In this document: in pieces, positions 29,398 to 41,884 of the stretch
Layout of the letters: each line of letters starts with the position of its first letter
How positions within the stretch are numbered: position 1 is the first letter of the stretch
DNA from: Alloalcanivorax marinus
GTDB lineage: Bacteria > Pseudomonadota > Gammaproteobacteria > Pseudomonadales > Alcanivoracaceae
Assembly (NCBI RefSeq): GCF_016906305.1
Contig: NZ_JADDOL010000009.1
Coordinates: 1 to 64,000, forward strand
DNA: 64,000 nucleotides
Direction of reading: 5' to 3'
Made by a program: the position numbers and the translations under genes
Notes under the pieces: generated by a model
Database searches by the model: none
What the model saw: only the letters and a program-made list of their open reading frames with translations
What the model was told of the DNA's origin: nothing

Positions 29398-29758
29398 GGT
29401 CCGCCTCCCGGTCGCCGTGACGGCGCGCGTACAGGTCCATGGCCCGTTCGATGGGCAGATGCACGATGCCGGCGTCCCGGTCCACCCAGCCGTAGTCGTG
29501 CAGCCCCGCTTCGCTGATCGCGCGCAGGCGCGCCAGGTCCCGGCCCGGCGCGCCCTGCAGATAGGGCGTGCGATCATCGGTCAGCGGCAGCTCGGCGAAG
29601 CCGCCCACGCTGGGCGCGCCGCCGCCCCCGCCGCGCAGGGCGAAGCCGGCGGCGATCAGCGCCAGCACCAGCAGCAGAAAAACGGCCACCGCCAGGCCGG
29701 CGATCAGCGGCACCCGGGGTGCCACGTCGCGGGTTTCGTAGCCGGGGTCACGGATCAT
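29390..29758 (-). CDS. Small single-pass membrane protein of the ACIII-oxidase operon
   Basis: 122 aa. One membrane helix (about 17-41), a glycine-rich linker, then a conserved-looking periplasmic segment HDYGWVDRDAGIVHLPIERAMDLYARR. From memory, proteins with this W-D-x5-I/V-x-L/I-PIxRAM pattern recur in act/caa3 operons, but I know of no assigned function. The start overlaps actF (ATGA) and the 3' end overlaps sco by 8 nt. A role in assembly or in joining complex III to the oxidase is inferred from position only. Confidence 0.8.
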   Translation of the reverse strand: MIRDPGYETRDVAPRVPLIAGLAVAVFLLLVLALIAAGFALRGGGGGAPSVGGFAELPLTDDRTPYLQGAPGRDLARLRAISEAGLHDYGWVDRDAGIVHLPIERAMDLYARRHGDREADHE

Positions 29759-30816
29759 CGTCTTGCCTCCCGCGGGTCCGCCGGCAGCCGCGCGCCGATG
29801 CGCCAGACCAGCAATGCGGCCACCGTGGCCAGGGCCAGCGGCGTGCGCCAGCCCGGCGTCCATTGCTCCGGGTAGTAGGCGGGCAGCACCAGCCACACCA
29901 GCTCCAGCACATGGCCCAGCAGCACCAGGGCGGCCAGTATCGCCAGGGGGCGCCCGCGCCGCTTCCAGTGCGGTGGCAGCAGCGCCACGAACGGCAGCGC
30001 GCCGCAAAGCACCATCATCGCCGCCGCCAGCCACTGCCAGCCGCCGTGGCCGCGGTGCAGATACCAGCGGATCTCGTGGGGCAGGTCGCCGCTCCAGATG
30101 ATCAGATACTGACTGAACGCCACGAACACCCAGAACAGAATGGCGGTCAGCCACAGATGCACCAGATCCCGGCGGGCGCTTTCCAGAGCCGGGTCCCGGT
30201 CCGAGTACAGGCCGGGTGTCAGCAGCGGCACCGTCAGCGCCATGGACAGCAGAGTACCGATCACGATCAGTCCGAGAATGTCGGAGTACCAGGCCGGCTC
30301 CAGGCTCATGATCCAGTCCACCGCGAAGAAGGTGACGGTCAGTGCCCACAGCACCAGACCGCCGGCACTGGCACCGGTGGGGCGACGCTCGCCGCGCCAC
30401 ACGCCCAGACGCACCGCCAGCAACAGCCACGCCAACGCGTACAGCGCGAACCGGCCGTAAAAAAACGGCAGATTCAGATAGAAGCGCTTGTGCGCCACCG
30501 TTTCCGGCAGTCCGCTCAGGTCGCCGCTCCAGACCAGCAGCCGGGGGGCGAGCAGCAGCAGCGGCACGAACAGCAGCAACGTCCAGGGCAGGGTGGCGGC
30601 GGTGGCCTTGAGCACCGGCCGCGCCGGCTCGCCCCAGCGGCCGCCGGTCAGGTTGTGGGTCATCAGCACCGGCAGCGCGCCCAGCGGCAGCGCCAGGCCG
30701 GCCAGCGCCGCCACCAGCCAGGCGCGCAGAAAGGCGTCCACTCCGAACAGCGGCGCCAGCGCGCACAGACCCAGGCCGGCCACCGCCAGCGTCGGCCACC
30801 GTCCGGGCGTGCTCAT
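29755..30816 (-). CDS. actF: Alternative complex III subunit ActF
   Basis: 353 aa integral membrane subunit with about 10 predicted helices. ActF is a half-size relative of ActC without quinone-site function proven. Seen: WALTVTFFAVDWIMSLEPAWYS and FVAFSQYLIIWSGDLPHEIRWYL, typical of the family. Overlaps actE by 4 nt and the next small gene by 4 nt. Confidence 0.93.
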   Translation of the reverse strand: MSTPGRWPTLAVAGLGLCALAPLFGVDAFLRAWLVAALAGLALPLGALPVLMTHNLTGGRWGEPARPVLKATAATLPWTLLLFVPLLLLAPRLLVWSGDLSGLPETVAHKRFYLNLPFFYGRFALYALAWLLLAVRLGVWRGERRPTGASAGGLVLWALTVTFFAVDWIMSLEPAWYSDILGLIVIGTLLSMALTVPLLTPGLYSDRDPALESARRDLVHLWLTAILFWVFVAFSQYLIIWSGDLPHEIRWYLHRGHGGWQWLAAAMMVLCGALPFVALLPPHWKRRGRPLAILAALVLLGHVLELVWLVLPAYYPEQWTPGWRTPLALATVAALLVWRIGARLPADPREARR

Positions 30817-31379
30817 GGCGTCACCTTGCGGGGCGCGGGCAGCGGCCAGCGGTCGGCGGGCACGTCCTCCGGACGCGCGTGCTGGCTGAACTGCAGGCTG
30901 CGGATGTAGGCGATGATGGCCCAGCGGTCGCGCGGCGCCACCCGGCTGGCATAGGGGTACATGGCCCCGTAGCCGTCGCGGATCACCCGGTAGAAATGGG
31001 CATCGTCGGCGTCGCGCAGGCGCGCGCTGTGGTAGCTGGGCGGCGCCGGAAAGCCGCGCTGCACGATCACGCCACGGCCCTTGCCGTTGCGGCCATGGCA
31101 GGGCGCGCAGAACACCTCGAACTGATGGCGGCCGTGGTCCAGGGTGGCCCGGTTGATCGGCAGCGGGTTGTGCGCCGGTATCGTCGCCGGCTCGCCGCCG
31201 TCCCGGGCCACGGTGCCGTCCGGAATCGGGCGGGCGGCGCGGCCGTCGCTGAACGCGGGGGTCGGTTCATAGGTATCCACCCGTGGCTGGTTGGCCATGT
31301 CCGGCTGCTCGCAGGCGACCAGGATCAGGGCCAGCAGCGGGGCCATCAGTGCGTGTCGTCCCAGGCCGGCGCGCCTCAT
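30813..31379 (-). CDS. actE: Alternative complex III subunit ActE, monohaem cytochrome c lipoprotein
   Basis: 188 aa. Lipobox LVAC (Cys about 23) and one haem motif CAPCHGRNGKG, with a likely distal methionine in GYGAMYPYASRV. ActE carries electrons from the pentahaem ActA toward the oxidase on the periplasmic face. It overlaps actD by 4 nt. Confidence 0.94.
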   Translation of the reverse strand: MRRAGLGRHALMAPLLALILVACEQPDMANQPRVDTYEPTPAFSDGRAARPIPDGTVARDGGEPATIPAHNPLPINRATLDHGRHQFEVFCAPCHGRNGKGRGVIVQRGFPAPPSYHSARLRDADDAHFYRVIRDGYGAMYPYASRVAPRDRWAIIAYIRSLQFSQHARPEDVPADRWPLPAPRKVTP

Positions 31380-31906
31380 GCCGGTACCTCCCAGACGCGT
31401 TCGGCGCCGTGCTGCTTCAACCGCTGGTTGAGTCGTTCCGCGTCGAAGCGCGGGTCCGCCGCTTCCACGCAGAGGAAAAAGCCGTCCCGGGACGCGGCGT
31501 CAAACTCCGCCACGTTGAACAGCGGGTGGTAGGGCCGGGGAAAGCCGTTCAGCAACAGCATGGAAAACAGCGCCCCCAGGGTGGCGCCCACCATGCTCAT
31601 GGCGAAGGTGACGATCATGTAGGCCGGCCAGCTGACCACCGGTTTGCCGCCCACATTGAAGGGATAGTCGAGGGACGCGTAAATCTGTAGCGCCAGGGTG
31701 CCGGCGCCGGCCAGCACGGCGCAGATCAACGCCGTCAGCGGCACCCGCCGGTCGCGCACGCCCAATGCCTCCGGCAGCCCGGCCACCGGGTGAGGCGTAT
31801 AGGCATCCAGCCGGCTCAGGCCGCACTCGCGCAGGTCGCGGCTGGCGGCGATCAGCCGGTCGGCGTCGGGAAAGCGGGCCAGCAAACCGTGCAGACGTTC
31901 AGCCAT
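31376..31906 (-). CDS. actD: Alternative complex III subunit ActD (DUF3341)
   Basis: 176 aa. DUF3341 membrane protein: soluble N-terminal segment with LDAYTPHPVAGLPEALG, two helices (about 56-75, 94-118), PYHPLFNVAEF and a soluble C terminus. Structural subunit. It overlaps actC by 8 nt. Confidence 0.94.
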   Translation of the reverse strand: MAERLHGLLARFPDADRLIAASRDLRECGLSRLDAYTPHPVAGLPEALGVRDRRVPLTALICAVLAGAGTLALQIYASLDYPFNVGGKPVVSWPAYMIVTFAMSMVGATLGALFSMLLLNGFPRPYHPLFNVAEFDAASRDGFFLCVEAADPRFDAERLNQRLKQHGAERVWEVPA

Positions 31907-33247
31907 GGCCGCCCTCCCGGCGCCGGTGCAGCAGGGCGCGCATATCGTGCATGGACACCGAGGGCATCAGGCGGATGAACAGCAACAGCAGCACGAAGAA
32001 CACGCCGATGGAGCCGGCGTAGGTGAGCCAGTCCCAGGCGGTGGGCCGCACCGTGTCCCAGGCGCTGGGCATGTAGTCCTTGTGGGTGCTGGTGATGACG
32101 ATCTGAAAGCGCTCCAGCCACATGCCGATATCGGCGATCACCGCCAGACACAGCAGCCCGGGCACGCTTTCGCGCAGACGGCGGAACCACAGCCCCTGGG
32201 CCAGCACCACGTTGCACAGAATCATGCCCCAGTAGTAGGGCGCGTAGGGGCCGGTCCAGCGGTCGAAATAGACGCCGCGATAAAAGGCCTCGCCGGTGTA
32301 GAAGGCGGTGAAGATTTCCTGCAGGTAGGCGTAGTCCACCACCAGCACGAAGCACAGCATCATGATGCCCAGCCGGTTGAGATGGGCGCGGGTAATCAGA
32401 TCCCGGAACCCGAACAGGCCGCGCAGAATAATGGCGATGATGGCCACGGTGGCGAAGCCGGAATAGAGCGCGCCGGCCACGAAGTAGGGCGGAAAAATGG
32501 TGAAGTGGAAGCCGGGGACGATGCTCACCGCCAGGTCCAGGGAGATGGTGCCGGTCACCGATACCACGATGGGCGCGGCGATCACCGCCAGCACCCGGTG
32601 GGCCTGTTCGTAGCGGGCCCAGTGCCGGGCCGAGTTGCGCCAGCCCAGGGCCAGCACGCCGTAGAACAGCTGCTGGAAGCGCCGCCGCGCGCCGTCACGC
32701 AGGCTGGCCAGGTCCGGCAGCAGGCTCAGATACAGAAAACTGGCGGTGAACAGCAGGTAGCTGGCGATGGCGAAGAAATCCCACACCAGCGGGCTGCGCC
32801 ACTGGGGCCACAGGTCCATCAGGTTGGGGTAGGGCAGCAGATAGTAGGCCAGCCAGGGACGCCCCAGATGCAGCAGCGGATAGCTGCCGGCCAGCACGAT
32901 GGCGAACATGGCCATGGCCTCCGCCGAGCGGCTGATGGAGGCGCGCCAGTCCTGGCGGGTCAGCCACAGCACCGCCGAGATCAGGGTGCCGGCGTGGGCG
33001 ATGCCGATCCACCAGATGGTATTGATGATCGGGAAGCCCCAGGCCACCGGAATGTTCAGGCCGAAGGCGCCCACGCCGACGCTGAGCACGTACACCACGC
33101 CGAGCAGAAACAGCAGCGACACCAGCGTCGCCAGCCCCAGGGCCAGAAACCAGGACCGGGGCGTGCGCCGGCCCAGCACCGTGGCGCGCACCCGGTCGGT
33201 GAGGGCGCCCCGGCCCAGGTCCGGCACCAGCCCGTCGTCGCGGGCGC

Positions 33248-33251
<4 letters not shown>
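31899..33251 (-). CDS. actC: Alternative complex III subunit ActC (NrfD/PsrC family)
   Basis: 450 aa with about 10 membrane helices; the quinol-oxidising membrane subunit. Seen: FPIINTIWWIGIAHAGTLISA, SAEAMAMFAIVLAG, HRVLAVIAAPIVVSVTGTIS and GMWLERFQIVITSTHKDY. The start at 33251 overlaps the actB stop (ATGA). Confidence 0.95.
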
Positions 33252-36222
<2,971 letters not shown>

Positions 36223-36235
<13 letters not shown>

Positions 36236-36888
36236 AGGCTGCAGTCCGTGAGCCGGTCCGTGGAAGGCGTGTGGTAGCGGGCCATCAGGCGATCGCCCAG
36301 GGCGTCCCGGTCGGTGCCGGCCTCCGGCGCCCAGCCCATTTCGAACACCGCCCGGGGCGGCCGCAGTCGCGGCCCCGGGTTGCGGTGGCAGTCCAGGCAG
36401 AATTGCATGAACAGGGTTTCCCGCTTGGTGGTCAGCGGCTCCCGGTCCACACGACCGTGGCAGGCCTCGCAGGGCACCCCGTGGTTGACGTGGCCACTGT
36501 GGCTGAAGCGCACGTAGTCGGGCAGGTCGTGAACCCGCTGCCAGTGCAGGGGCTCGCCGTCGCGCAGGCTGTCGCGCACCGGCGCCAGCATCTCCGCATC
36601 GGTCCACAGCTGGGAGTGGCAGGTCATGCAGATCTCGCTTTCCGGCACGCCGGCGAAATCGCTTTGCGTCACGCCGGTGTGGCAATAACGACAATCCAGG
36701 CCCAGCTCACCCACATGGTGCTTATGGCTGAACGGCACCGGCTGCGCCGGCCGGTCGCCGATCTGGCTGTAGTAGGGCGAGCGGTAATAGCCCGCCGCCA
36801 CCACCACCAGGGCCACCAGCAGCAGCGCCGCCAGCGCCAGCACCATCCAGGTCAGGGCATTGGCCCCGGGCCTGAATATCTGCGGCAT
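36223..36888 (-). CDS. actA: Alternative complex III subunit ActA, pentahaem cytochrome c
   Basis: 221 aa. One N-terminal membrane helix (about 12-34) and five CxxCH motifs: CRYCH, CMTCH, CEACH, CLDCH and CSLCH, exactly the five haems expected for ActA. Several single histidines (HKHH, FSHSGHVNHG) provide distal ligands. First act gene of the operon; its start lies only 3 nt after the katE stop, so cotranscription with catalase is very likely. Confidence 0.95.
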
Positions 36889-36891
36889 CGG

Positions 36892-38997
36892 TCAGGCCCG
36901 GTCCCAGCAGCGCAGCGCCCCGCAGGCCTCCAGGAAGCGGCCGGCGTCGGCGGCGTCGTCCAGCGGCAGCACCCCCTGGGTGCCGGCGCCGTCCGGGCCG
37001 GACAGATCCAGCAGCGGCACCGCCGCGCTGGTGAAGCCGATGTACTTCTTGTGGGCCAGGGCGTCGCTGACGAAATCCCGGGCCGGCGGCAGGCCGGCCA
37101 GCTCGCGGGCACCGTCCTCGCTGACCACCAGGGCCACCGCGTCGAACAGCACCGAGGGACCGCCGTCGATTTTCTCGTCCGCTTCCAGCCAGTCGCCGTC
37201 GCTGGTGCGGACCCCGCCGATGGCGGGCGCCACGTAGGCCACCCGGGCCCCTTCCGCCAGAGCGGCCTTTTCCAGGGCGGTGAGGATCTTGCTGTCGGCG
37301 CCGTCGCTGACCAGCACGCCCAGCTTGCGGCCGGTGAAACGGCCCGGCTGATTGAGCACGATGCTCAGCGGCGTGGAGCGGGGCAGATCCTCGCGGGTGG
37401 GCTGGGCGGCTTCCGCCGGCTCCGGCAGCGGGTCGATGCGCAGCCCGTTGGCCACGCCCTGTGCCAGGCCGCCGTCGATGTTGCGCAGGTGGGAAACGAT
37501 GCGGGCGCGGATCGGCGGCGTTTCCACCTTGCTCAGTTCAAACACGAAGGCATCGATGATGTGGCCCTGCTCCACCTCGGTCTGGCTGAGATAGAACTGG
37601 CGCGCCTGGCTGTAATGATCGGCGAAGCTTTCCGGGCGCAGCCGCCGCTTGGCGCCGGCCTCCTCGGCGGGAAAGCTGTGGTAGCCCCGGTCCGGATCCT
37701 CCCGTGGGCCGGCCGCCTCCCGGTCCCAGGAATTAGGCTCGTAGTTGGCGCGGCCCTTGGGGTTGTGCATGGACATGTGGCCGTCCTGCATCAGGGTGTG
37801 GAACGGGCACTGCGGCGCGTTCACCGGAATGTCGGTGAAGTTGGGCCCGCCCAGCCGCTTGAGCTGGGTATCCAGGTAGGAAAAGTTGCGCCCCTGCAGC
37901 AGCGGGTCGTTGGTGAAGTCGATGCCCGGCACCACGTTCTGGGTGCAGAACGCCACCTGCTCGGTTTCCTGGAAGAAATTGTCCACGTTCCGGTCCAGCA
38001 CCAACCGGCCCACCGGCGTGATCGGCACCTGCTCTTCCGGAATGATCTTGGTGGGGTCCAGCACGTCGAATTCGAAACGGTCCGCGAACGCTTCGTCGAA
38101 GATCTGCAGGCCCAGCTCCCATTCCGGGTAGTCGCCGGCTTCGATGGCGCCCCACAGGTCGCGGCGGTGGAAGTCCGGGTCCGCGCCGTTGATTTTCAGC
38201 GCTTCGTTCCAGACCACCGACTGCAGCCCCAGCTTCGGTTTCCAGTGGAACTTCACGAAGCGGGACTCGCCGTCCGCGTTGACCAGCCGGAAGGTGTGCA
38301 CGCCGAACCCCTCCATGAAACGGAAGGCGCGGGGGATGGTCCGATCGGACATGATCCACATGGCCATGTTCATGCTTTCCGGGGTCAGCGACATGAAATC
38401 CCAGAAATTGTCATGGGCGGTCTGCGCCTGGGGAAAGCCCCGGTCCGGTTCCTGCTTGGCGGCATGGATCAGGTCGGGAAACTTGATGGCATCCTGGATA
38501 AAGAACACCGGGATGTTGTTGCCCACCAGATCCCAGTTGCCTTCCTGGGTATAGAGTTTGACGGCGAAGCCGCGTACGTCACGGGCCAGGTCGCCGGAGC
38601 CCTTGTTGCCGGCCACGGTGGAGAAACGGACAAACGCCGGGGTGCGCTGGCCCTTCTTTTGAAAGGGATCGGCGCGGGTGATGTCGCTCAGCGATTCGTA
38701 GCATTCGAAAAAGCCATGGGCGCCGAAGCCGCGGGCATGCACCACCCGCTCGGGAATGCGTTCGTGATCGAAATGGAACAGCTTCTCGCGAAAATGGAAA
38801 TCTTCCAGGGCGCCGGGGCCCCGTTCGCCAATGCGCAGCGAGTTCTGGTTGTCGGCCACCGGCACGCCCTGGCGGGTGGTGAGGGGCGGGGTGTCGCCGG
38901 TCTGGACCTGATGGGTTTCGCCGCCGTGGCCGCGCTGTATTTTCTGATCGCCGAGTTTGGCGGCTTTTAATTCGGACTGGGCTGACTTCCTGGCCAT
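36892..38997 (-). CDS. katE: Large-subunit catalase KatE/HPII type
   Basis: Cytosolic haem catalase, 701 aa, the large-subunit class with a C-terminal flavodoxin-like domain (about 540-701, from [23 protein letters not shown]). Catalytic residues in the core: the [15 protein letters not shown] histidine, the asparagine in [17 protein letters not shown], and the haem tyrosine region [18 protein letters not shown]. The ATG at 38997 has GGAGG close upstream, and a longer frame lacks support. It lies at the head of the act-cta operon with a 3-nt gap to actA, an unusual neighbour for a terminal-oxidase operon. Confidence 0.96.
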   Translation of the reverse strand: MARKSAQSELKAAKLGDQKIQRGHGGETHQVQTGDTPPLTTRQGVPVADNQNSLRIGERGPGALEDFHFREKLFHFDHERIPERVVHARGFGAHGFFECYESLSDITRADPFQKKGQRTPAFVRFSTVAGNKGSGDLARDVRGFAVKLYTQEGNWDLVGNNIPVFFIQDAIKFPDLIHAAKQEPDRGFPQAQTAHDNFWDFMSLTPESMNMAMWIMSDRTIPRAFRFMEGFGVHTFRLVNADGESRFVKFHWKPKLGLQSVVWNEALKINGADPDFHRRDLWGAIEAGDYPEWELGLQIFDEAFADRFEFDVLDPTKIIPEEQVPITPVGRLVLDRNVDNFFQETEQVAFCTQNVVPGIDFTNDPLLQGRNFSYLDTQLKRLGGPNFTDIPVNAPQCPFHTLMQDGHMSMHNPKGRANYEPNSWDREAAGPREDPDRGYHSFPAEEAGAKRRLRPESFADHYSQARQFYLSQTEVEQGHIIDAFVFELSKVETPPIRARIVSHLRNIDGGLAQGVANGLRIDPLPEPAEAAQPTREDLPRSTPLSIVLNQPGRFTGRKLGVLVSDGADSKILTALEKAALAEGARVAYVAPAIGGVRTSDGDWLEADEKIDGGPSVLFDAVALVVSEDGARELAGLPPARDFVSDALAHKKYIGFTSAAVPLLDLSGPDGAGTQGVLPLDDAADAGRFLEACGALRCWDRA

Positions 38998-39378
38998 GCT
39001 GCCTCCTGCTGCGGGTTGCTTGCCATTACCGATCCTTGGGTGTGGACAGCCTAGGGCCGCGCCAGCGGCTTTCACAAGCCGCTCACGGACGATCAGGACA
39101 CGCCGGGCCGGCCGCGATCCGTTTTTTGATTTCCTTACGTTTTTTTAAAGCGCTTTTTCATCGCGCCGAGGAATAAAAAGCCGCTTTCCGTACGGGTTTT
39201 CCCCTACGGTCGGGCGCGCTTTTGCCGCGAAGGACGATTTCCGGAGTGGAACGTAAAAAACTAAAAAAACGCTGTTTGGCCGGGTACATCGCTGGTCTCT
39301 GAATGACGGGCGCGTTACAACGGGGGCACCACGCCTCGGGAAGAGGATGGACCGATGTCACTGACAAGGAGCAACACA
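38998..39378. other. Divergent katE/sodC regulatory region
   Basis: 381 bp without a gene, AT-rich in the middle (39120-39275). It contains the candidate katE promoter, an 18-bp inverted repeat (GCGGCTT-TCAC-AAGCCGC, 39065-39082) over its -35 element, and a pair of T/A-rich inverted arms (39120-39141 and 39250-39271). No clear sodC promoter could be picked by eye. Confidence 0.5.
39048..39077 (-). promoter_or_regulatory. Candidate promoter of katE-act-cta operon
   Basis: Minus strand: -35 TTGTGA (39077-39072), 18-bp spacer, -10 TAGGCT (39053-39048), in a CCTAGGCT context. An RpoS-like -10 would suit katE. The leader would be about 45 nt. Confidence 0.4.
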
Positions 39379-39906
39379 ATGCGCATTCATCAACGTTTCG
39401 CCCTGGGCCTGATCACCGCCGCCGTGGCCGGCGCCACCCAGGCTTCAATGAGTATCCCGATGCACGCGGTGAACGCGGACGGGGTCGGCGAACGGGTGGG
39501 GCAGGTCACCGTATCGGAAAGCGACCACGGCCTGGTGTTCACGCCGCAACTGGAAGGGCTGGATCAGGGTATCCACGGCTTCCACGTTCACCAGAACGCG
39601 TCCTGCGAACCCGCCGAGAAGGACGGCAAGATGACCGCCGCGGCGGCGGCCGGCGGTCACTACGATCCGGAGAAAACCGGCCATCATGGCACCCCCTGGG
39701 GCGACGGCCACCTGGGCGACCTGCCGGCGCTGTACGTGGACGCCGACGGCAAGGCCACCTTGCCGGTGCTGGCGCCGCGTCTGGAAATGGACGATCTGGA
39801 AGGCCGGGCGGTGATGATCCACGCCGGCGGCGATAACTACTCCGACCAGCCCAAGCCCCTGGGTGGTGGCGGCGCCCGCGTGGCCTGCGGGGTCGTACCC
39901 GACTGA
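39379..39906 (+). CDS. sodC: Periplasmic Cu,Zn superoxide dismutase
   Basis: 175 aa with a signal peptide (about 1-22, cleavage after ATQA). Metal ligands are in [35 protein letters not shown] and [11 protein letters not shown]; the disulfide partner lies in RVACGVV. It removes superoxide in the periplasm, where the neighbouring respiratory operon's haem subunits face. ATG at 39379 has AAGGAG 7 nt upstream; the upstream in-frame Met would put charged residues before the signal peptide. Confidence 0.95.
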   Translation: MRIHQRFALGLITAAVAGATQASMSIPMHAVNADGVGERVGQVTVSESDHGLVFTPQLEGLDQGIHGFHVHQNASCEPAEKDGKMTAAAAAGGHYDPEKTGHHGTPWGDGHLGDLPALYVDADGKATLPVLAPRLEMDDLEGRAVMIHAGGDNYSDQPKPLGGGGARVACGVVPD

Positions 39907-40239
39907 TCCTCTCTCCCTCCACCCTGGCCGGACGACCGCTCCCGCGCGGGCCCGTCCGGCCGTCATTGCAGGGCGGTGGTCCCACCGCCATGTCCTGCCT
40001 CCGAATCTTGCCCTTCGCGGTCGCATGACCGCGCCCGCCGGCTCCGCGCCACTCGCGGCCTTTGCTGCCGCTATTTGCATATTTTGCCAATTTTTGCTGT
40101 GCGGAAGGCCCGAATGGCGTACCGATTAGGTCACAAATAAGAATGATGGATTAGTAATATTAAGGCGTGAGTATGGTCTTTCACGTCCCTGCCGATCTAG
40201 TATCCGCTCCGTACGAATATCGGAGTAGGTGGGATCGTC
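39907..40239. other. Intergenic region sodC to protease
   Basis: 333 bp. A strong hairpin GGCCGGACG/CGTCCGGCC (39926-39961) follows sodC but lacks a T-run, so it is at best a weak terminator. The part from 40060 to 40200 is AT-rich and probably contains the protease promoter. No gene seen. Confidence 0.5.
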
Positions 40240-41877
40240 ATGCGTCATTCATTCATCGTAATCGGCCTGTTGGTCAATCTGTACGCCGGCGTCGCGGCCG
40301 CCGCCGAGGCCACGCCCCGGATCATTGGTGGGGAGGACGTCGGAAGCGCGCCGTCCTGGATGGTGGAGGTCAAGCGCAGCCTGTCCGGCAACGCCAATTA
40401 CGCCGGCACCCGCTGCGGCGGTGCCCTGGTGGCGCCGCGCTGGGTGCTGACCGCCGCGCACTGCGTGCGCACCAACGGCGTGGATTTCGAGGCTGGTACT
40501 TTATTCGTGGCGCTGGGTCATCTGAACCGCTACGCCACCCCGGCGGAAACCATCGCGGTACGGGCCGTGCACGTGCACGACGGCTACCGGAGTGACATCT
40601 ACCAGAACGATCTGGCGCTACTGGAACTGGAAGCGCCCTCCGCCCAGGCGGCCCTGGATCTGGCCAAGAACGCGGAGATGGAGCGGCTGCGCCGGGGCAA
40701 CCCGGACGAGGCGCTGCGCGCCCTGGGCTGGGGGCAGACCGAGAACACCTCCATGTCCACCCTGCTGCAGCAGGTGGATCTGGACTATGTCAGCCCGTCC
40801 CAGTGCGCCCGCCACTGGAACAACCTGGGCAGCGGCCAGCTGTGCGCCGGCGAGATGAATCCGGTGGCCGGCGTGGACCAGGACACCTGCCGGGGCGACA
40901 GCGGCGGCCCGCTGGTCTATCGGGACGGTGACCGGACCTGGCTGGCCGGCGTCACCAGCTACGGCTCCAGGCAGTGCGCCTCCGGGGTGCCGGCGGTGTA
41001 CACCCGGGTCAGCGCCTACCTGAACTGGATCGAGCGCACCTCCGGTGGCGCCATGGTGGATCTGGAGAGCGAAACCGCCGGCGGAGCCCTGTACGCCGGC
41101 CCCGGCCAGACCCTCACCCTGGAAACGCGCATCAGCAACCGCAGCCTGGTCAACGCGGCCCGGGGCGTGGGCCTGCGCATCGACCACCAGGGCGGTTTGA
41201 ACGTCTGGGCGGACGATCTGAATTGCCGCGAGCAGACCGGCTACAGCCTGTGCCAGGGCTGGAACAACCTGGACACCGGCGCCAGCGGCGCCGCCCACCG
41301 CCTGCACCTGACCCATACCGGCGCCGGTGCCGTGGCCGGCCTGGCGCGCATCGTGCCGATCAGCGACGAGCACGATTACTACACCGCCAATGAGGAACGC
41401 CTGAGCGTGGTGTTTTCCGACCAACCGGACCTGAAACTGGAGGCCACCACGGTGCGCGCCGGGGGCGCGGTGCGGGTCACCGCCACGGTCACCAACCAGG
41501 CCACCCACCGGGACGCCCCCCGCGCCTGGGTGGACTTCCAACTGCCGGCCGGCTGGGACTGGCAATCGCTGCCCGAGGGCTGCGTGGCCGGGGCGACGGT
41601 GCGCTGTGATCTGGGCGACCTGGCCCGTGGCGCCACCACCTCGCGCACCCTGGCGCTGCAGGGCGCCGGCGACGGCCGGGTGTTCATGAGCGCGGGCAAC
41701 GCGGCGGGGGATTTCCCCGCCGGGGATGCCAACGCCTTCGTGACCCCGGCCCGGGCCGGCGCGGAGAGCGCCCGCAGTGAGGAAAGCGGCGGTGGAGGTG
41801 GTGGTGGCGGCGGTGCCGCGGGCCTGTGGCTGGCGCTGGTGCTGGCCGGGCTGGGCGCGCTGCGCCGTCGTCGCTAG
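40240..41877 (+). CDS. Secreted trypsin-like serine protease with GlyGly-CTERM anchor
   Basis: 545 aa. Signal peptide (about 1-22), then an S1 domain: mature start IIGGEDVGSAPSW, catalytic His in TAAHC, Asp in DLALLEL and Ser in CRGDSGGPL. A beta-rich tandem region (about 275-500) follows, similar to DUF11-type extracellular repeats. The C terminus is a GlyGly-CTERM sorting signal: nine glycines, a hydrophobic helix (LWLALVLAGLGAL) and RRRR. Such proteins are processed by rhombosortase and moved to the surface by type II secretion (family knowledge). No rhombosortase is seen in this window. Confidence 0.92.
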   Translation: MRHSFIVIGLLVNLYAGVAAAAEATPRIIGGEDVGSAPSWMVEVKRSLSGNANYAGTRCGGALVAPRWVLTAAHCVRTNGVDFEAGTLFVALGHLNRYATPAETIAVRAVHVHDGYRSDIYQNDLALLELEAPSAQAALDLAKNAEMERLRRGNPDEALRALGWGQTENTSMSTLLQQVDLDYVSPSQCARHWNNLGSGQLCAGEMNPVAGVDQDTCRGDSGGPLVYRDGDRTWLAGVTSYGSRQCASGVPAVYTRVSAYLNWIERTSGGAMVDLESETAGGALYAGPGQTLTLETRISNRSLVNAARGVGLRIDHQGGLNVWADDLNCREQTGYSLCQGWNNLDTGASGAAHRLHLTHTGAGAVAGLARIVPISDEHDYYTANEERLSVVFSDQPDLKLEATTVRAGGAVRVTATVTNQATHRDAPRAWVDFQLPAGWDWQSLPEGCVAGATVRCDLGDLARGATTSRTLALQGAGDGRVFMSAGNAAGDFPAGDANAFVTPARAGAESARSEESGGGGGGGGGAAGLWLALVLAGLGALRRRR

Positions 41878-41884
41878 CGAGCGG

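Noticed and set aside
29759-30799. Upstream extension of the small membrane protein gene (29390-29758)
   Set aside because: The extension overlaps actF in another frame and has no homology; the ATGA overlap with actF defines the start.
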